Numbered from the stretch's first letter, positions 24,573 to 39,500 are shown. The stretch: 64,000 nt of DNA from Mycteria americana (GCF_035582795.1 NC_134372.1:34714316-34778315), one strand, 5' to 3'. Numbers and translations are program-made. Notes: generated by a model from the letters alone, not told the origin.

Positions 24573-27500
24573 CTAATAAGGAGAAGAAATATATATATAT
24601 AAAAATGCACAGCACTAATCTAATAAAGTAATTATTGTAACAAATCACATCAGGAGTTAAATTTTAATGAAAGTTTCTCCCTCCCAATCATTTAGGAAAG
24701 TAATTAAAAATGCAGCAGTGGTTTTAGCTCATTATATGCTTAATGAGGGAAAGATGTGAATATGCTACAGTACTCTTTCTGTAACAGTTAATAACAAGAG
24801 GAAAAAAATAAAAAAAAATTAATCTAGGAATGCAGGTACAAGAGCATCAATAGTGGAAAAGTCATTACTTTTCAGGATTTTTTTTTCTTAAGAAAGTTGG
24901 CCCTAACTAATTTTTTTTGTATGGCGTGCTGAAATCCTGCAGAAGATTTTCAAGATAAAGGCAGTATTAGGTTGAGGGGGAAAATAGCCTTAAGGATGCA
25001 GTGCCACACAATAAATAGCTTGAGTTGTATGACAGAAAACGCACAGAAAAGCAAACCTGTGCTCCAAAACTGCAAAGATGGCTTTGTTCTAGAAAAACAG
25101 GCATCCCTTCAGTTAGCCACCAGTTTGAGTTTGTAATAAGATGCAAAGAGGGGTTTTAAATTAGTTTTTCTTTTAGTCACAGCTGTAGCTTCTTCCCCTT
25201 GAACTCTTCTAATCCTATTGAAAGACCATCTTACAGAAGAAACTTGTAGTTTTACGATGCTTTAGAGGAAAGGAAAGCCTTGTCTTATAGCACAAAGGGC
25301 AAAATGTAGGCTGCTATAAAATGAGGTAGTAGTGAACCGTAAGTCCTCGTGGTGATCAGTCTGTCGGGACAGTGCTACATGGCTTGCTTTCCAGCAGCAG
25401 ATGCAGTTAATGGCATGCTCATATGCATTAAGTTACTAATAATAGTAAGATTCTAGACAACATTCAGAAAGAAGGTAAACCTGGTTCAGTATTTACAGAT
25501 ACCTAATTTTTGCAGCCACCTTAAACAATAGGCAAAATTTGGTCACAGGTGCAATAAAGGCAATTTCTTTAGGAAGCTAAGCAAACTTGCACCAGATCGG
25601 AGTTAACGCAGTGTTCATTTTTCACTAGAGCCTTGAACAACAGGCAATCTTGTCAGTCTAACTGCCACCAGAATGTTATTTCAGATATCCTAGTCTGCTA
25701 CCTTATTGTGTTATCTCTGGTTTACTCTCTACTGCATGAAACAATATACTATTTTCCAACTTCGTCCTTCCTTTGTCCATCAGTTGGTATGAGATAACTC
25801 CCATATCTGCTTAATCACTGATGCCAGGCTCTGTTTGATACCTAAAACTAAAACTGTGTTTGTCTGAAAACTTTCCTTTGTCCTCATGCTTTGAAAAAGC
25901 TTTATGGGAACACCATTCGGCTGAACTATTAAGAAGAATCTAAAAATACACGTATGGAGATGGTTTCAGGAGTAACCTACATGCAATTAGTGTAAGAGCT
26001 TTAAGAACCAACCTTTCCAAGAAACTGGAGATCCTTCTGTAGTAATAGTTTGAGGAAGCATGTCTGGAAATTGCAATACATATTTTGGAACCATCTTGAA
26101 TTTTAAGATTTCTAGGTTTCCTTTCTAACTAGACATTTTAATGTGCTTTCCCTGAAAACAGCATCAAGGCTATACATGATGTTTTATGTTTTATCTTGCA
26201 ATTAGCTGGTTGCACAGCAATGCGAAGAGATACCAGCTCACCAATGGTAGGTGAGCTGATTTCATATACATGAAATGCAAAGCAGACAGAGGAGTGACAC
26301 AGTACTACAGCGGGCTGCCTTCCGTCAGCCTCTTACAACTGCACCAGAAGAGACTGGATTGCTGCTAAGGAGTGATCCAGCAAGACTTTGCTTTTGTCAA
26401 TGGCTATAAACGGATTTTATACCCAGAATATGGAGAATTAATACAACTTAGCTCTTTTCTCAAATGATGCTTACTGGAAGAACAAGGCCTCTGAGTGTAA
26501 TTTCTCCTGTCATGGCTACATCTGAACACACCAGCCGCCCACTGAAGAGTGAAGCAAGACAGGTTACTATGGTAACACCAGCAGATGGTCCATCTTTTGT
26601 GACAGCTCCAGCTGGGAAGTGCAGATGGATGTCAGTGTTGTCAAGGAGATCAAAACTTCCAGAAGCTTAAGGAAAAAAAGAATGGTTTGAATGTGAAAAA
26701 TCTAAACCCATTTGTTCCTGGTCTTTATTCTAAAAGCCCACCAGAGAACTAAAAGTCTTAGCACTATTTTTTAACGGTGGGCTGAAAAAACAACACTATG
26801 TTGCAGGGGCCTCAGAAAAACAAACAAGAAGAAAACCCAACAAGCTTTCATATGTCCAAATTCCTAGACAAAACCATAACAAGTTAACCAATAAGACCAG
26901 CATTTGCATGTGTTGGGAAATTCAGAGTAGGGATTAATGTAGAAACCAAGGAATTCCTACAGAGATTTTTTAGGGGTTTTATGTCCCAAACCATAAATGT
27001 CAATTTTCAGAGAACATACCACACAATCAGCACTCCACAGAAACCCAGCATTAACCAGTACTATAAAGTAAATCTCATTACATCTTGTCACCTTACTTAA
27101 CCTGTAGGACACAACAGTGCAAACTAGAGAGGTAAACATGTATACAGCTAATGCCAGCAGCATTTCATACATTGAGTCCATTTAGTTTTTTAACTATCTA
27201 AAGTTCCATAAGTAATGACAGATACTGGACAATTATTTGACTGTTCAGCAGGTGATCGAACTAGAAAGCACATGTCTAGAACTCAGGGAGGTTCAAACAA
27301 AAAACGAGTTAAAAGTTTGGCTGAAGTCCAACTGCACTGCAGTTCAACAGCTGCCATACAAAACTAACTACTTCTTAAAATATTAAAACTTAGAGTATGA
27401 AAACCTACTTTTAACAGAAACCGTGTCTTAATTTTAGGGGAAAACTACAGACTTACATATCGGCATCTACATCACGAAGGTACTGCTGGAAAGCTTGAAT

Positions 27501-30500
27501 GTAAAAATGAGTAAGGCAGCATCTGCCACAACTAAGGAGAAGCATCTTGGCACAGAGGCTGTCCACAGCCTTCCAGGTTGTTGCAGGGAAGGAGAACCTG
27601 CAGTGACAACTCATGTTCTGCCTAGACTGACCTGTTTGCCAGGCCTCTAACACCTCAGCTTGGCAGGAATGGGGAAAAGAACTACAAAAAGGAACTCTAG
27701 AGCTGATTTCATCTTCAGTGCAGCACTGATTGCTGGAAAACCCTTTCTCTGTTAAGGCAACACCTAATACATTTCCACAGTGAGTATGAGTAACTTCCAC
27801 GTTACTCAGCAATGTTACGATCTGCTGAATTATGGAAAAACATCAAGTTTTAGGACATTTAGTTTCCATGCAATATTAATGCTTCCTTGTGCATCCCTGC
27901 AACAAGAGGCCAATGGATGCATACACTCCCTATGGTGCAATACAGCTATGTCAGTTTGTCATTTTTTCCCAACCTACCGTTGGTGAGCTGATATCTCTTT
28001 GCATTGCTGCGCAACCAGCTAATTGCAAGATGCGCCGACTCCTTCATAACATCTCCGAGCTGACCAGTCAAAGTAAGCTGACCTTCTCCATCCATGCGAC
28101 TAGCTTCTACGAACATGATCTCTCCCCCTAAGGGAGTCCAAGCCAAGCCTATGGCTACTCCTGGCTGACTTAAGCGTTCAGACACCTGAAGGAAAATAAC
28201 ACAGGAAACAGTTTAGGAAACAGCTGTAACAAAACTATTGCAAAAACAATTTGGTAGTTGCCTTCAAAACAACTGTACCCATTAAAACACAAAACCCCAA
28301 GTTTCTGATCTCTTTTTTTTTCCCCTCCAACGCAGCAGTAATTCTGCCTTATGTGTAAACATTAATTACAGAATAGGAGCTGTATGTGGCTGCTTAGCTT
28401 AAGGCAATGGCAAACATCTGGGTATATCATTCTTGAAACCTTCCCCACCCCCAAAAGTTCCATGAGACTCTTTCCCTTCAAAGGACTTCAAGTATTTAGT
28501 CAATCCCAACTGAATGCTTATATGACTTAATCCATCTGCTAGAGGTATATAGATGAAAAAGCCAGTTTTACTCCCGAATGTTACCTAAAAGCCGTTTTAA
28601 AGGTGGTTGATTGCCCGAACTACTGTCAGACTACACACTGATTTTGTTCATTGCAATCATTTATACATAATTGTGAATAATGAAAACACAAGTCTGCTAG
28701 CAGGCTAGATATGAAAGGGGATGGGAAATGTGACTGACTCCCATTAGTAATTACAAGCAGTTAAGCAAGCTCTACCCCACACAAGACCGATCTACTTATC
28801 TAAAAGCCTGCCTATGCCCAGTTACTGATGAGAGTAATGGAGGTCTCCGAATCCCAGTGTCCTGTGTTAAGAGAGAGAGGCAGGATGTTTTCCATGAAAG
28901 TTCCAGGGTTTGATTTTTTTTTTTCCTTTGTCTGAGAAGTTCTTTTAGAATATACAGAAAGTCCTTTTGTTTTCCTGAGATTCAAGGAGATGAAGAAACC
29001 CTGATGAAAGATCATACAGCTATTCAGCATGTTCTGAACTATTTATTACAAGGCAGAAAAGAAATGGGATGAATTTTTACTGTGTCAAGGACTGACTACA
29101 GCAAAAGACAAATACTCCTTTGTAAAATAAATCTATAGGCCCATTTTAAAATAATTTTGTCTCTTACTGAAATGCAGAATTGAAAGTTAATTTGATTCAT
29201 TCCTGAAAGGGATGAATTCTTCATTAAACTGTTTAGAGAATTTTTAGAAATGTTTCGTTTCTTGAGTAGAAAACAAGTCAAAGGAGCCTCACAACAGAAC
29301 CATAGTAAAAGAATTCCAATTCTAAAATCTGCGTTTCTAGTTACATTAAAATTTCTCAAAGTATTTTTGTCCTTCCTGAGCACATTTAACATTCCACTTT
29401 ATACTACTTGCAAATCCAGAGCAATAGACTGTTTTTTTTCCTCTAGCATCAACTCATTGTGCACTAGACAACTTACCATGATCTTAATGCTTTCATTTTG
29501 CTTCCTTCCAAGAGTTAGCAGAGAAGTAAACTAACCAGACTTTGTACAGACACTGAAAAGGCAAAGCTCTGTATACACAAAGTTGACTTGCTTTTAACCA
29601 TCAGCTGCAAGATCAGAGAAATCTGTATAGAAGCCTGTACAGCCGTGCACCTTAGATCCGGAGGCAGAAATACTTGTATGGCTCTGCTGTGAGCTGGCTG
29701 TATTAGAAATACTTTGATTTGTGAGCTCCAAAGATAGTAAGTTATTAAGTATTCTAGTCCCTTGCTAAAATGCCTCTCTGTAAACCCACTAGAAATGCTG
29801 CTGCAAGTCCCCAAGCAGTACACGGGCCTGAAGTTTTGTAAGTCAAACAGCAGCAGTGGATTACCTAAGCAGAACAGTATAACCTTCCATGAGATTATCA
29901 GAGCAAGAACTCTCTTGTTCTGATAATCTCTAAATAGAAGCCAAATGTTAACATTTCAGTATTAGGCTGAAATCCATCCCCATCATAAAAATAAAATCGA
30001 GACCATAAAATTCTTAATGCTCAGTTTCTCCTTCCTGTTTCACAAATAGAAAACAGCTTCCTTTATGCAGTAAGAGTGAACAACTATTCACTCTACAGCT
30101 GGTATCTCTGGTTACTGGCCAAAAAGAGATGCACGTTTAAAAAAACTAAGCTCATTTACAAACACAAGTTGTGCTACTTGTAGCTGTAGACAACTCAGAT
30201 ATCTATCTGACAGGAACAACTTGCGCATGCAAGAGAACCAGTGAAGCAAAAAAAAAAAAAAAAAAAGCATTTAAAGTCCTACAAAATGAAATTAAACATA
30301 CATACTTCTTGTTATAATTTCTGATTTTGTACTATATGCTTTGCCAAATGCTATACTGAACTATCAAGCGCTGTCTTCTGGGTTTGATGACTAAGATTTG
30401 AAATGTGACCCTTGCTTCAGGATCACTGTTTCTTGGTTTGAGGGAAATTAGCACACCGCAGAGGTACAGTGCAACTAGTGCCAACCCTGACTATAGCAAA

Positions 30501-33500
30501 GCTATGCTGATAGAGGAGCTCCTGGCGCAAACAAGACTCCAGCTGTCAGGAGAGACAAGCAGCAGAGGCCAGTGGGACTGGCGTTGCACTCCTGGATCTA
30601 GCTGACAACCAGGTAAGTTAGTAACTACATTTATCTCACACAAAAGGAAAGGAAGCCACACAGCCCCTCTCCTTGGTTCTCTTGTGGCTCTCAGTTACCT
30701 ACATATTTTGAATGACATCACACCATTCGCTTTTATTAGCATAATTCAGCTAGAATGGCTGTTTCTTTTTCCAGCATTTAAGAAAATTGTACATAATAGA
30801 GTGTTTCACTTTCGTGGTATCAAAATACCTCATCAAGCATTTTCTTTTTTCTTAACTTAAGTTTCTATATCCATTCCCTGTATTTTATTAGTTACAGTAA
30901 CTTACTCTGATTAGCTTAGTAATTGCTTAGTAACTCAGGTTAACAAAATCAATTCATCCTGGTTACACTGAAATCCAACAACATTGAAGCATTCTCCTTT
31001 ACACTTGAGACAATCATCTATTTTGGCAACCTGTCATGGTTTCAAACATTTCAGGTATAATGAACAAAAATAACCGCCCATACCCTCTCCCATCCCAAAG
31101 TAGCCATCAACAAGGTTTGTTGGTTTGGGGTTTTTTGTTTTCTCTTCCTTTTTTTGGACTGGATGTTAACACTGGCTCTAACTGTATATCAATTCAAAAC
31201 AGCTTATAGACTAATTCCACTGTTTGAGAGCTCAGGGGCAGACAATAGCAAACATGACTAAAGATCAAAAACCAAATGGTTCTAAAGACTCATCATTTAT
31301 CTCACCTCAGTACAAACTCCTTCCACTATCCTCAGACTAGGTAGGTACCTCCTCCTACTTTCACAAGTAAGTTGAAATCTGGTAAGAGAAACTAGGTGTG
31401 TAGTGTTAATCACCTTTCAACCATCACTCTTCGCACTAACTGGCAGAGGCCAGCAACTTCTCTTGCTGTACTACTAGAGACTGTACTACCTCTACCGCAG
31501 CCTCCTCACCTGAACATGGACTGATGCATGTTGATGGGGATATGTACAGAAAAAGCCCTGGCAGCTTTGATAACCGTCTTCAGAAAAGATCCTTGAAAAA
31601 TCCCTAAAAACACGCGCACACACAAACCCCCATACAATACTTAGAGGAAAGTACGTTATATTACATTAAACATACCTAGGAAGCGTTATAGCAAGCTCCA
31701 CAAGACTCAATCACTCCTGGCACCTCTGCATAATTTCTCCTCACAGTAAGTCAGAGGAATTTAAATTAGAAAAAATGCTTACTTATACTTTTTAAACCAT
31801 GTCAATTAAAAATGACCATTAGAATCAGCTGATGACTGGTCATGTCTGTCAGATGACGGAAGAAGAGGTCACTGACCTACATAAACAGTCTGTTTTTTTT
31901 GAAAATTTTTGTAGACGAGACCAACCCAGCTATGATTTAGCTGTAATCTGAGTAGATGAACATATTGTCAGATACATTTTAGCTGCCTGGACATTGCAAA
32001 ATTATAGTCTTAACATTTAGCACAGTCATTTATTTTAAAATATTTAAGGTTATTCCAAGATAAAGGAAAAGAGACAATCTGCAAGTCTGCAGTTCTGGAG
32101 TTACTTTGTAAATCAGCATAATTGACAAAAAGCTATTAAGTCACTGATTCATGATAGGAAGATGAGAACCATTCCTCAGTTACTTGCTGGCCTTTAGCAT
32201 CTTTGTAATCCTTCCACAGGTTCTCCCAACCTGACTGTACAAACCTTTTTTCTAGCCTACTCTTCTGATTCATTCCCTAGCAAACCACTGCAGGCAAAAT
32301 CTGTAACAGCAGCTTCCCTTTAAGGGAGGAGGATTTCCCAGAAACATCACCACAAGACTGGTAGTTCTTAGATAAAAATGCCTATCTAATCATGTGCTTC
32401 GTACAGGTTTTGCTTCTAAAAGATAACCTAATTTGTTCCTTAATTAGAATTGTGTATGTCCTATGAAATAGAGCTATTCTTTTATGGCATCTGCACTTTC
32501 ATTTCCTAGAATAGGTAATTTCACTGACCTAGAGCTTCTGTCACTTCAACTTCACTCATATCATGAGGATACAGACTAATTCTGACAGGCCTTCCTGTGG
32601 TGCCAATAATATTTTGTTAACTGAGCAGAATTAAGGGTTGAAAGAAAGAAAGAAAAAAAGCTGAAATCCAAGTCAAAAGAGAAATACTTCATTATAAACA
32701 CTCTGGGTATGTTATAAACCTCTTCCCCCCAAAGCGTGCTGTGCTGAAACATTTCATTAAATCTTTTACACTTTAAGCTACTGTCAGGATTATTCTTCCA
32801 AAGCCTTACTATGTGATTTATTCCAACATTTGTTCTGTAAGGTGACACATAAGATTATTTATTTGTGATCAATGAATTAATCCTACAAGCATGAGCTGAG
32901 TATTCTGTCATGCCTAGATTCTGCTGGGAGACCTCTGCAGAAAATATACAAGCAATGCACTGAAAAGGTGAAAGATGAATCACTTATTTTAAAGTATTCC
33001 CTGAAGGACAACACATCAATTAAGTCATGTCATGTTTTCAGTCCTATTTGCTCAGTCCTATCCAAGTACTGACATGGTGGCTGCCTCCATTGTATCTTTA
33101 TTTCAACTAATTATAAATGGCAAAATGCAGGTCAAAGGTGAAGCTTTAAAGGCTAGATATAGAAAGGAGAGAGACACACTGCAGACTACAAAACCAGAAA
33201 AAACACCAGTAGCCAATCTGAAACGTCTGTCATTGAGACCGGAGCTATACTCTTAATTTGAAAGAATCTTGAGGGCACTTGAGACAATTCAAAGGAATAA
33301 TAGGTTAGTTGGGAAAATTCATTAAAACAGGAATTGTGTGGCTATCTGAGCAATTTACATTGAAAATACTATACAGTGTGTACTGAAAAATATTTACTCA
33401 TTAATAAATACAGCAAATAGTACATGAAAATAAATCCTCAGCTGCTCAGGGAATTGATGCTGTGTGGATGCATCTCTAGTTCTATTTATGCACTACTTAA

Positions 33501-36500
33501 TTTGCCTGCTAAATATGGAAACATTTAAAAAACCTTTGATACACAGGTCAAAAGCTTTAGTCAGTCTTACTTCAGCTTATACAGGCCAGCAGATCCATGA
33601 AATAAATGCTTATATGCATATTCATGGCAACTGTTCAAAAAAAACTCCAACCCAGCACTCATGTATTTGTATATTTGGAATTAAGAACCACACTTTAAAA
33701 ATTTTACTTGCACTACTTACTCCTGTAGAAAAAGGACAAAATAGCAGAAATTATTTGCCAACACAGCCACACTACCAAATTTAAATGAATAATCAACTCC
33801 AGAAAAAGTTCAAAACCAGGCAGAACTTCTAAGGAAGTCACATATTAGCATATTTCTTGGCCTACAATCTAATTTTTAAGAAGTGTGATAAGTTCATGTT
33901 TATTTGAATTAATTCTACTCTTAACTGGGAACTGGGAGTACAGTTGCAAGTGAACAGAGCTTTTGTACAAATGTACACAATTCTATTTATTTTTTAGCAC
34001 CTTTATGAAATTAATAAACATCGCTTGTAAAAATCAGAGTACTGGCTTGAATATTAAATTCGATTTACTACAATGGCTTTATGTTCATCTGCAATTCAAG
34101 CACTAAAAAGCCAAATGATCCTGCAGCGCTTTAGCTCCAAAGACCACATGTCTGAAGTATGTAATATACTTCAAAATGAAAATTCAGATATAATGTTATT
34201 TCTCTGAAAAAAACCCACATGCTATTTTTCAGTAATTGTTTCTAAGAGTCAGGTAGTGAGAAAAAGATACAGACTAGTTAAAATTTCCACAGGAGTATTA
34301 CAAATGGTCTGATGGCTACAGTTACTCCAAATCAAGCTTAAGTATATCCACACTACCTTCTTAATTAAAAGGGCCTGCAATTGTCTTGTGTGATTTTATT
34401 ATCACACATAGCAGCTTCTGAGGGATGAAAAGAAAGAACGTAAGTTGCTTACAATAAAGTCATTTGCCTAAAGAGCAATCTCTGCTAATTCCTGAAAGTA
34501 AAAAAATAAATCAGAACACAGATGACCAATGTGAAAAAACTCAGCCAAGAGAGTCATAAGGTACTGGTCTCTTGATCATCTGATCTTCCTTGCCTCCCAT
34601 TCCCCCCAGCTTCCACTGCTACCATCATCATCCTCTGAAACAATCAATAGAGCTGTCTTCTTTCAACTTGTTTCCTCATTTCTGTCTCTTCATTAAGAAT
34701 CTCTTCCACAATAAAATCTTCATATCCAAAAACCTCAGTTCAGGTCTAAAAACTGACTCATTCCTTAACAATCATTCATTTTCTCCTGCTTCCCCTGCAT
34801 ATCTTGTCCCCTTCTTATCCTCCAAATCCCACTGGAGTCTGGTTCTCTCATCTAGGAGACAAGAATTATCATAGGAAAGTTTTAAAAGTTTGAATTTTGT
34901 CTCTTCTGGAAGTTTTCCCTTCATTTCTATTTTCTCCATAACTTACTGGTTTACTGATCTTTTCTCCAGGATAAGACAGAAAAATTTAGCATTCCATCAG
35001 CAACTGGTTTCCTGTCATAGTGTTATATATACTACTTACACTCGCTCAGTTCACCTGGACCTGAAGTAAAGCAGAGAATAACTGCAATGTAAATGGTGAA
35101 AAGAGAATCCCAAACTAGCAAACTACTTTAATTGATGGCATTTTCATAGAATGTAGCAAAATCCAGATGGGGGAAAGAAAAAATTCTGGAATATACCTAC
35201 TGAGGAACAGAGCTGGTACTAGCAAGCTGGAGGTGCCTGACTGATCATAAAACATTTTTAATAGCTAAGAGTCACATTAATCTAAAGAATGTCTGAGAAC
35301 TTCTGGTGCAAACTGAAGTGGTTTTAATACCCAGAAATGCTGACTGGCTTTAAGGAGGTATGTGGGACAGTCCTTAACACAGCTGCCTCGGAGACAGGAT
35401 TCCTGGGTTCTACTTTTGGCTTCTTTCCCAAGACCACCAAACATCTCCCAAACAAAAGCAAAGTTGTTATAAACTGAAAAAACACCACCACATTCTTAAG
35501 CACTGCTGCAAGCATCTTTGCTAACGGAAAGTCATGCCATTATGTTATTTATGTACCCTGAATTAAAACAAAATAAAACAAAAACTTCTTTAGGTGAAAA
35601 AACATTTGGTGGAACACAAAGAAACACAGTTCTGTTACTAATACACTTTTAAGAAAGTTAATATTATATATACTCAGTCAATAGCAATAAAATAGACAAC
35701 TAGTCAAACCAGGCAGAAACAGCAGTCAAGCAGAAATAAATGAGGATGTTACCTCCATCTCATACATGGGTGGCCCCAGGATATCTTTTAAAGCATGGAA
35801 ATCAATTAAAATTGGCATTTCAGGTGGCAGAGCCAGGTCAGCTGTGTCACTGATGGATTCTGGTTTTGCGTCTTCTGTGACATGCTCTTTGCAATCTGAG
35901 AGAAGAAAATCTAGTTTAGGATTTGTAGCAGTCTTTCTTGACACAGGAATTTAAAAAATCATGACAGAGAAAAATAAAATATTCAAAGAAATGCTCAGAA
36001 AGTTAATGAAAGTGTGCTTAAACCATCTTTCACAAAAATCTAGTCAAATTAAAGATAATATGGCATCAAATTTAATTATTAAGCCGAAACATGTTCTAAC
36101 TGTTCAGCAAAGACAATCTAGAGCACTGACAGAGATGCAACTCACTTGCTTAAATGCATTTTAAACTAGGTCACATAGCAAACCTCATTAAGTTAATTTA
36201 GGACTTTGCACTTTTCATCAGATTTGTGCAAAAAACCAGTATTTGTAGGAGATGATCATGTTTAATGTAGTGTAATACAGAATACAGAGCAGAATGTGGA
36301 AATACTGAAAGTTCGGTAACTACTGTTCTTTTTCCATACATTTACAATTGTGCTCTCTGTGGTCTCTTTCTGCAAGGATTTGAATGCTTAACTTCTGACA
36401 CTAACAATTAAATTCTGTCAAATAAAGTAGGAGCGTTTTGGCCAGATTTACCTACATTGCTTTGCCACACGGCTGCATTACTTATTTTGCTAGCCTGCAT

Positions 36501-39500
36501 TACATTCAATAACATCTCATTTCACAGTATCCAACAAGGACAGCGTAACTGACTGCTCTGTAACTCTGCCTTCCTCTCTCCACACCCCAATCCTCGCACA
36601 CATACCCTCAACGCCAGCTGCAAGAGAAGCTGCTACATGTAGATCACACGGAAAACAGCTCCACTGGAAGCCTAACTCATCCAGCCCTGGTGTGCCGCCT
36701 CCTTCCAGGCTGTCGGATGGAACCAACATAGCACAACCCGCCTTTATTGCAGCCTATGCAGCACATATTCTGACATTACACTTTTTACTTTGATTTTTCT
36801 CTCTTACCGCTATTATGGCTTTACTCAATCATAGAATCATAGAACGGTTTGGTTTGGAAGGGACCTTTAAAGATCATCTAGTCCAACGCCCCTGCTGCAG
36901 GCGGGGACACCTTTCACTAGATCAGGTTGCTTAATTCACAAAATTTACATCCCTCATTTGTTCAACAGCCAGTTCAGATCACAGCATATACAGTCCTTGC
37001 TCAGTGGAAAAGCCTCAAACAATTTCAGTGTAACAACTTCATCTATGACTTTCGTCTTGAAATATTATACTCACATAGGGCTCTACTCTTTCCTTTGTTG
37101 GATGAGATATTTCTAAGGTGTCTTGACCAATAACCACTAACAGCAAAGAATTCCTCGAAGATCAAATTATTAGGCATTTTCAGAAATACCTACAGGCGTG
37201 ATATACTCTTCAGGAAGGGCTATAAAACCCAATTAGCCTGACACTTTTGAATGCAATATACTCAAGAGTCATCAAGAAGGGATCACATAATTAAAGCAAT
37301 AGTTACGGATTCAAAAATGTGCTCTTTCCTTCCTCCATTTCTACTATGATCGTATTTCTTACCTATACAATTGTTTCCTTAGCAGAATTTTGTAAAATTT
37401 CTGTTTTCTCTACAAATGTGTTTTCTATACAGAAGTGAACGGTAATGGGGACCATATAAATATCAAAGCCTCAAAATTGTTTTAAACCAGACTACACAGC
37501 CGGCTGTTTGCATGAATAAGCTCAAGAACTTAAACATCATTTATACTAGGCCTATGCTACACATTTACTTAAGCGACTGTATACAGAAGGAGAATGTAAG
37601 CAGGGAGTCATTTCCCCACAGAATTTGATCCAGATGCAAAAGGCTCATTACCATTTTCTCAAGAGCCCTAAGCAATATTTTAGTGAAACATACATTGCAA
37701 AAATGAAAAATACTTGAACAATCCAGATGTTTCTAAGGTTCTGTGGCAGTTTTATGGCAGTGCCTCCCTGCCCCGAGGCTGCCATTAAGAAAAGCACTGT
37801 ACACATACATATAGTGAAGATATTTCTTCCCACCCCAAAAACACAAGCCTAAGATACATTTAAAGCCATAGTCTGTATTATGCAGGAATGTATACTGAGC
37901 TTCAAGACTTTTGCACCATATTTTGGGAAATTACCTGCTGTGGCTTCCTCTCTTTGAATTCTTTTTTGCTTTCAATGAAGAAACTGTCTTCCTTTGCATA
38001 TTAATGCATGCACAATAATTGAAGATCCAGGAATTTAAACAATTAGAGAAAAACACAAATCACTGATCTAATATATTTAATATAACTTTAAGAGGTGTTC
38101 TGTGCTGCAAAAGTAAATCTCAGAAGGGATGAAGAGAGAATGTCTCCTTTCACAAGATACAAACTATCCTTTTATTAATCCTGACATATAAAGGCCTTTT
38201 TACAGTTAATTTTGTTTCAGTGCAATTCTCACTAATGCCTTCATACAATATCAAGGAAAACATTCTACATCGTTATTACCATAATAACACCAACTCAGCT
38301 TTCATTCAGGACTCAAATCTAATAGTTATTATCCAACAGCCACTAATCTTTCCATTGTACAACTCATTGCTCCGTGCATAAATCCCATTCCTTTACTGTT
38401 CCAGATGTCCCTATATTTTTGTTGAACTACTATTTCTGTACATAATAAATTCAAATACATAAATACTAGCAAGTCTAGGAAACATAATCCTGGGTGCTAT
38501 TCTTGCAACTCAGACTGCAATTTCAACACTACGGATCTTCAAAACCTGAGTAATTTGATATGACAATTCATATTTTAAAACAAAACCAAGTTCACAAACA
38601 ACTGCTTTTGTTCTATACCAAGATTTTACCACCTAACAAACACAATTTTCCATTTCCGCTTGCTCTTATTTCACCTAGTTATACGTATAAAGCTGAAGGA
38701 GACAGACTTATCATAAACAAATCAGTAGGTAATTTTTGACGCCACCTGCCCTATTAAAAGAATCAGAAACTCTTTCTTTGAGTTTATATAATCTAATTAA
38801 CAGACCCCATTTTATTATTTGTAACAATAACAAACTCCAGACTTTTTCTAAAAATATTGACCTCAATTCTGACATTATCTAATTTTCTATAAAAGCATAC
38901 AGTGATGTTCCAAAATACAATTACAAACACTAACTTTTTCTTTGAAGGAAAAAACATCATCTTTTGTCACCTTTATAGATTCTTCATAGTCAGCACTTCT
39001 ATAAAGACGCAAGTAATTAAGATTTCCATTAATGATGACAAATACATGTTCCCTACCTATCCCAGATGAACAGCCATAAACCATAGTACAAGTTAAATGA
39101 CACATTCACCTAAAACAAGACAGTTAAATTCAAGTTTCCAGAAACAGATTTTTTGGTTAGGACAACAGCTTAATCATCTTACATTTTGAGTTAAGTTGGA
39201 GAAATAAGCTAAAAAGTCAAAGAAGTACCCTTAACAGAGCTCCACACTGCACTGGAGGAACCACCTGCTCATCTACTGTTACATTACTGCTTAAACAAAA
39301 GCAGCACAGCACCGAGTTGTTTTAAAAAAACAAAACAAAACAAAACCACCCCACCAACACAACAGCAAACACCCCTCCCCCCCAAAAAACAAAAATCCAA
39401 AAAGCAAGCAACCAACCAAAAAAAGATTATGTTTGTAAAATTTTCAGAGCAGAATCTGCAGCTACTCGGCAAAGATCACGACAACGTTCCTCAGGAATCT

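Noticed and set aside
26205-26252. The inverted exon 13 copy as a functional + strand exon
   Set aside because: An acceptor-like TTAG and donor-like GTAGGT exist, but no + strand gene is present here, the fragment covers only part of exon 13, and the frame stops just after the boundary.
26464-26670. 68-residue + strand ORF
   Set aside because: It is the antisense of LONP2 exon 14, which matches the Lon protease domain on the - strand.
29891-29930. Hairpin as a microRNA precursor
   Set aside because: The stem is 18 bp with a 4-base loop and does not extend outward, below the size needed for Drosha/Dicer processing.
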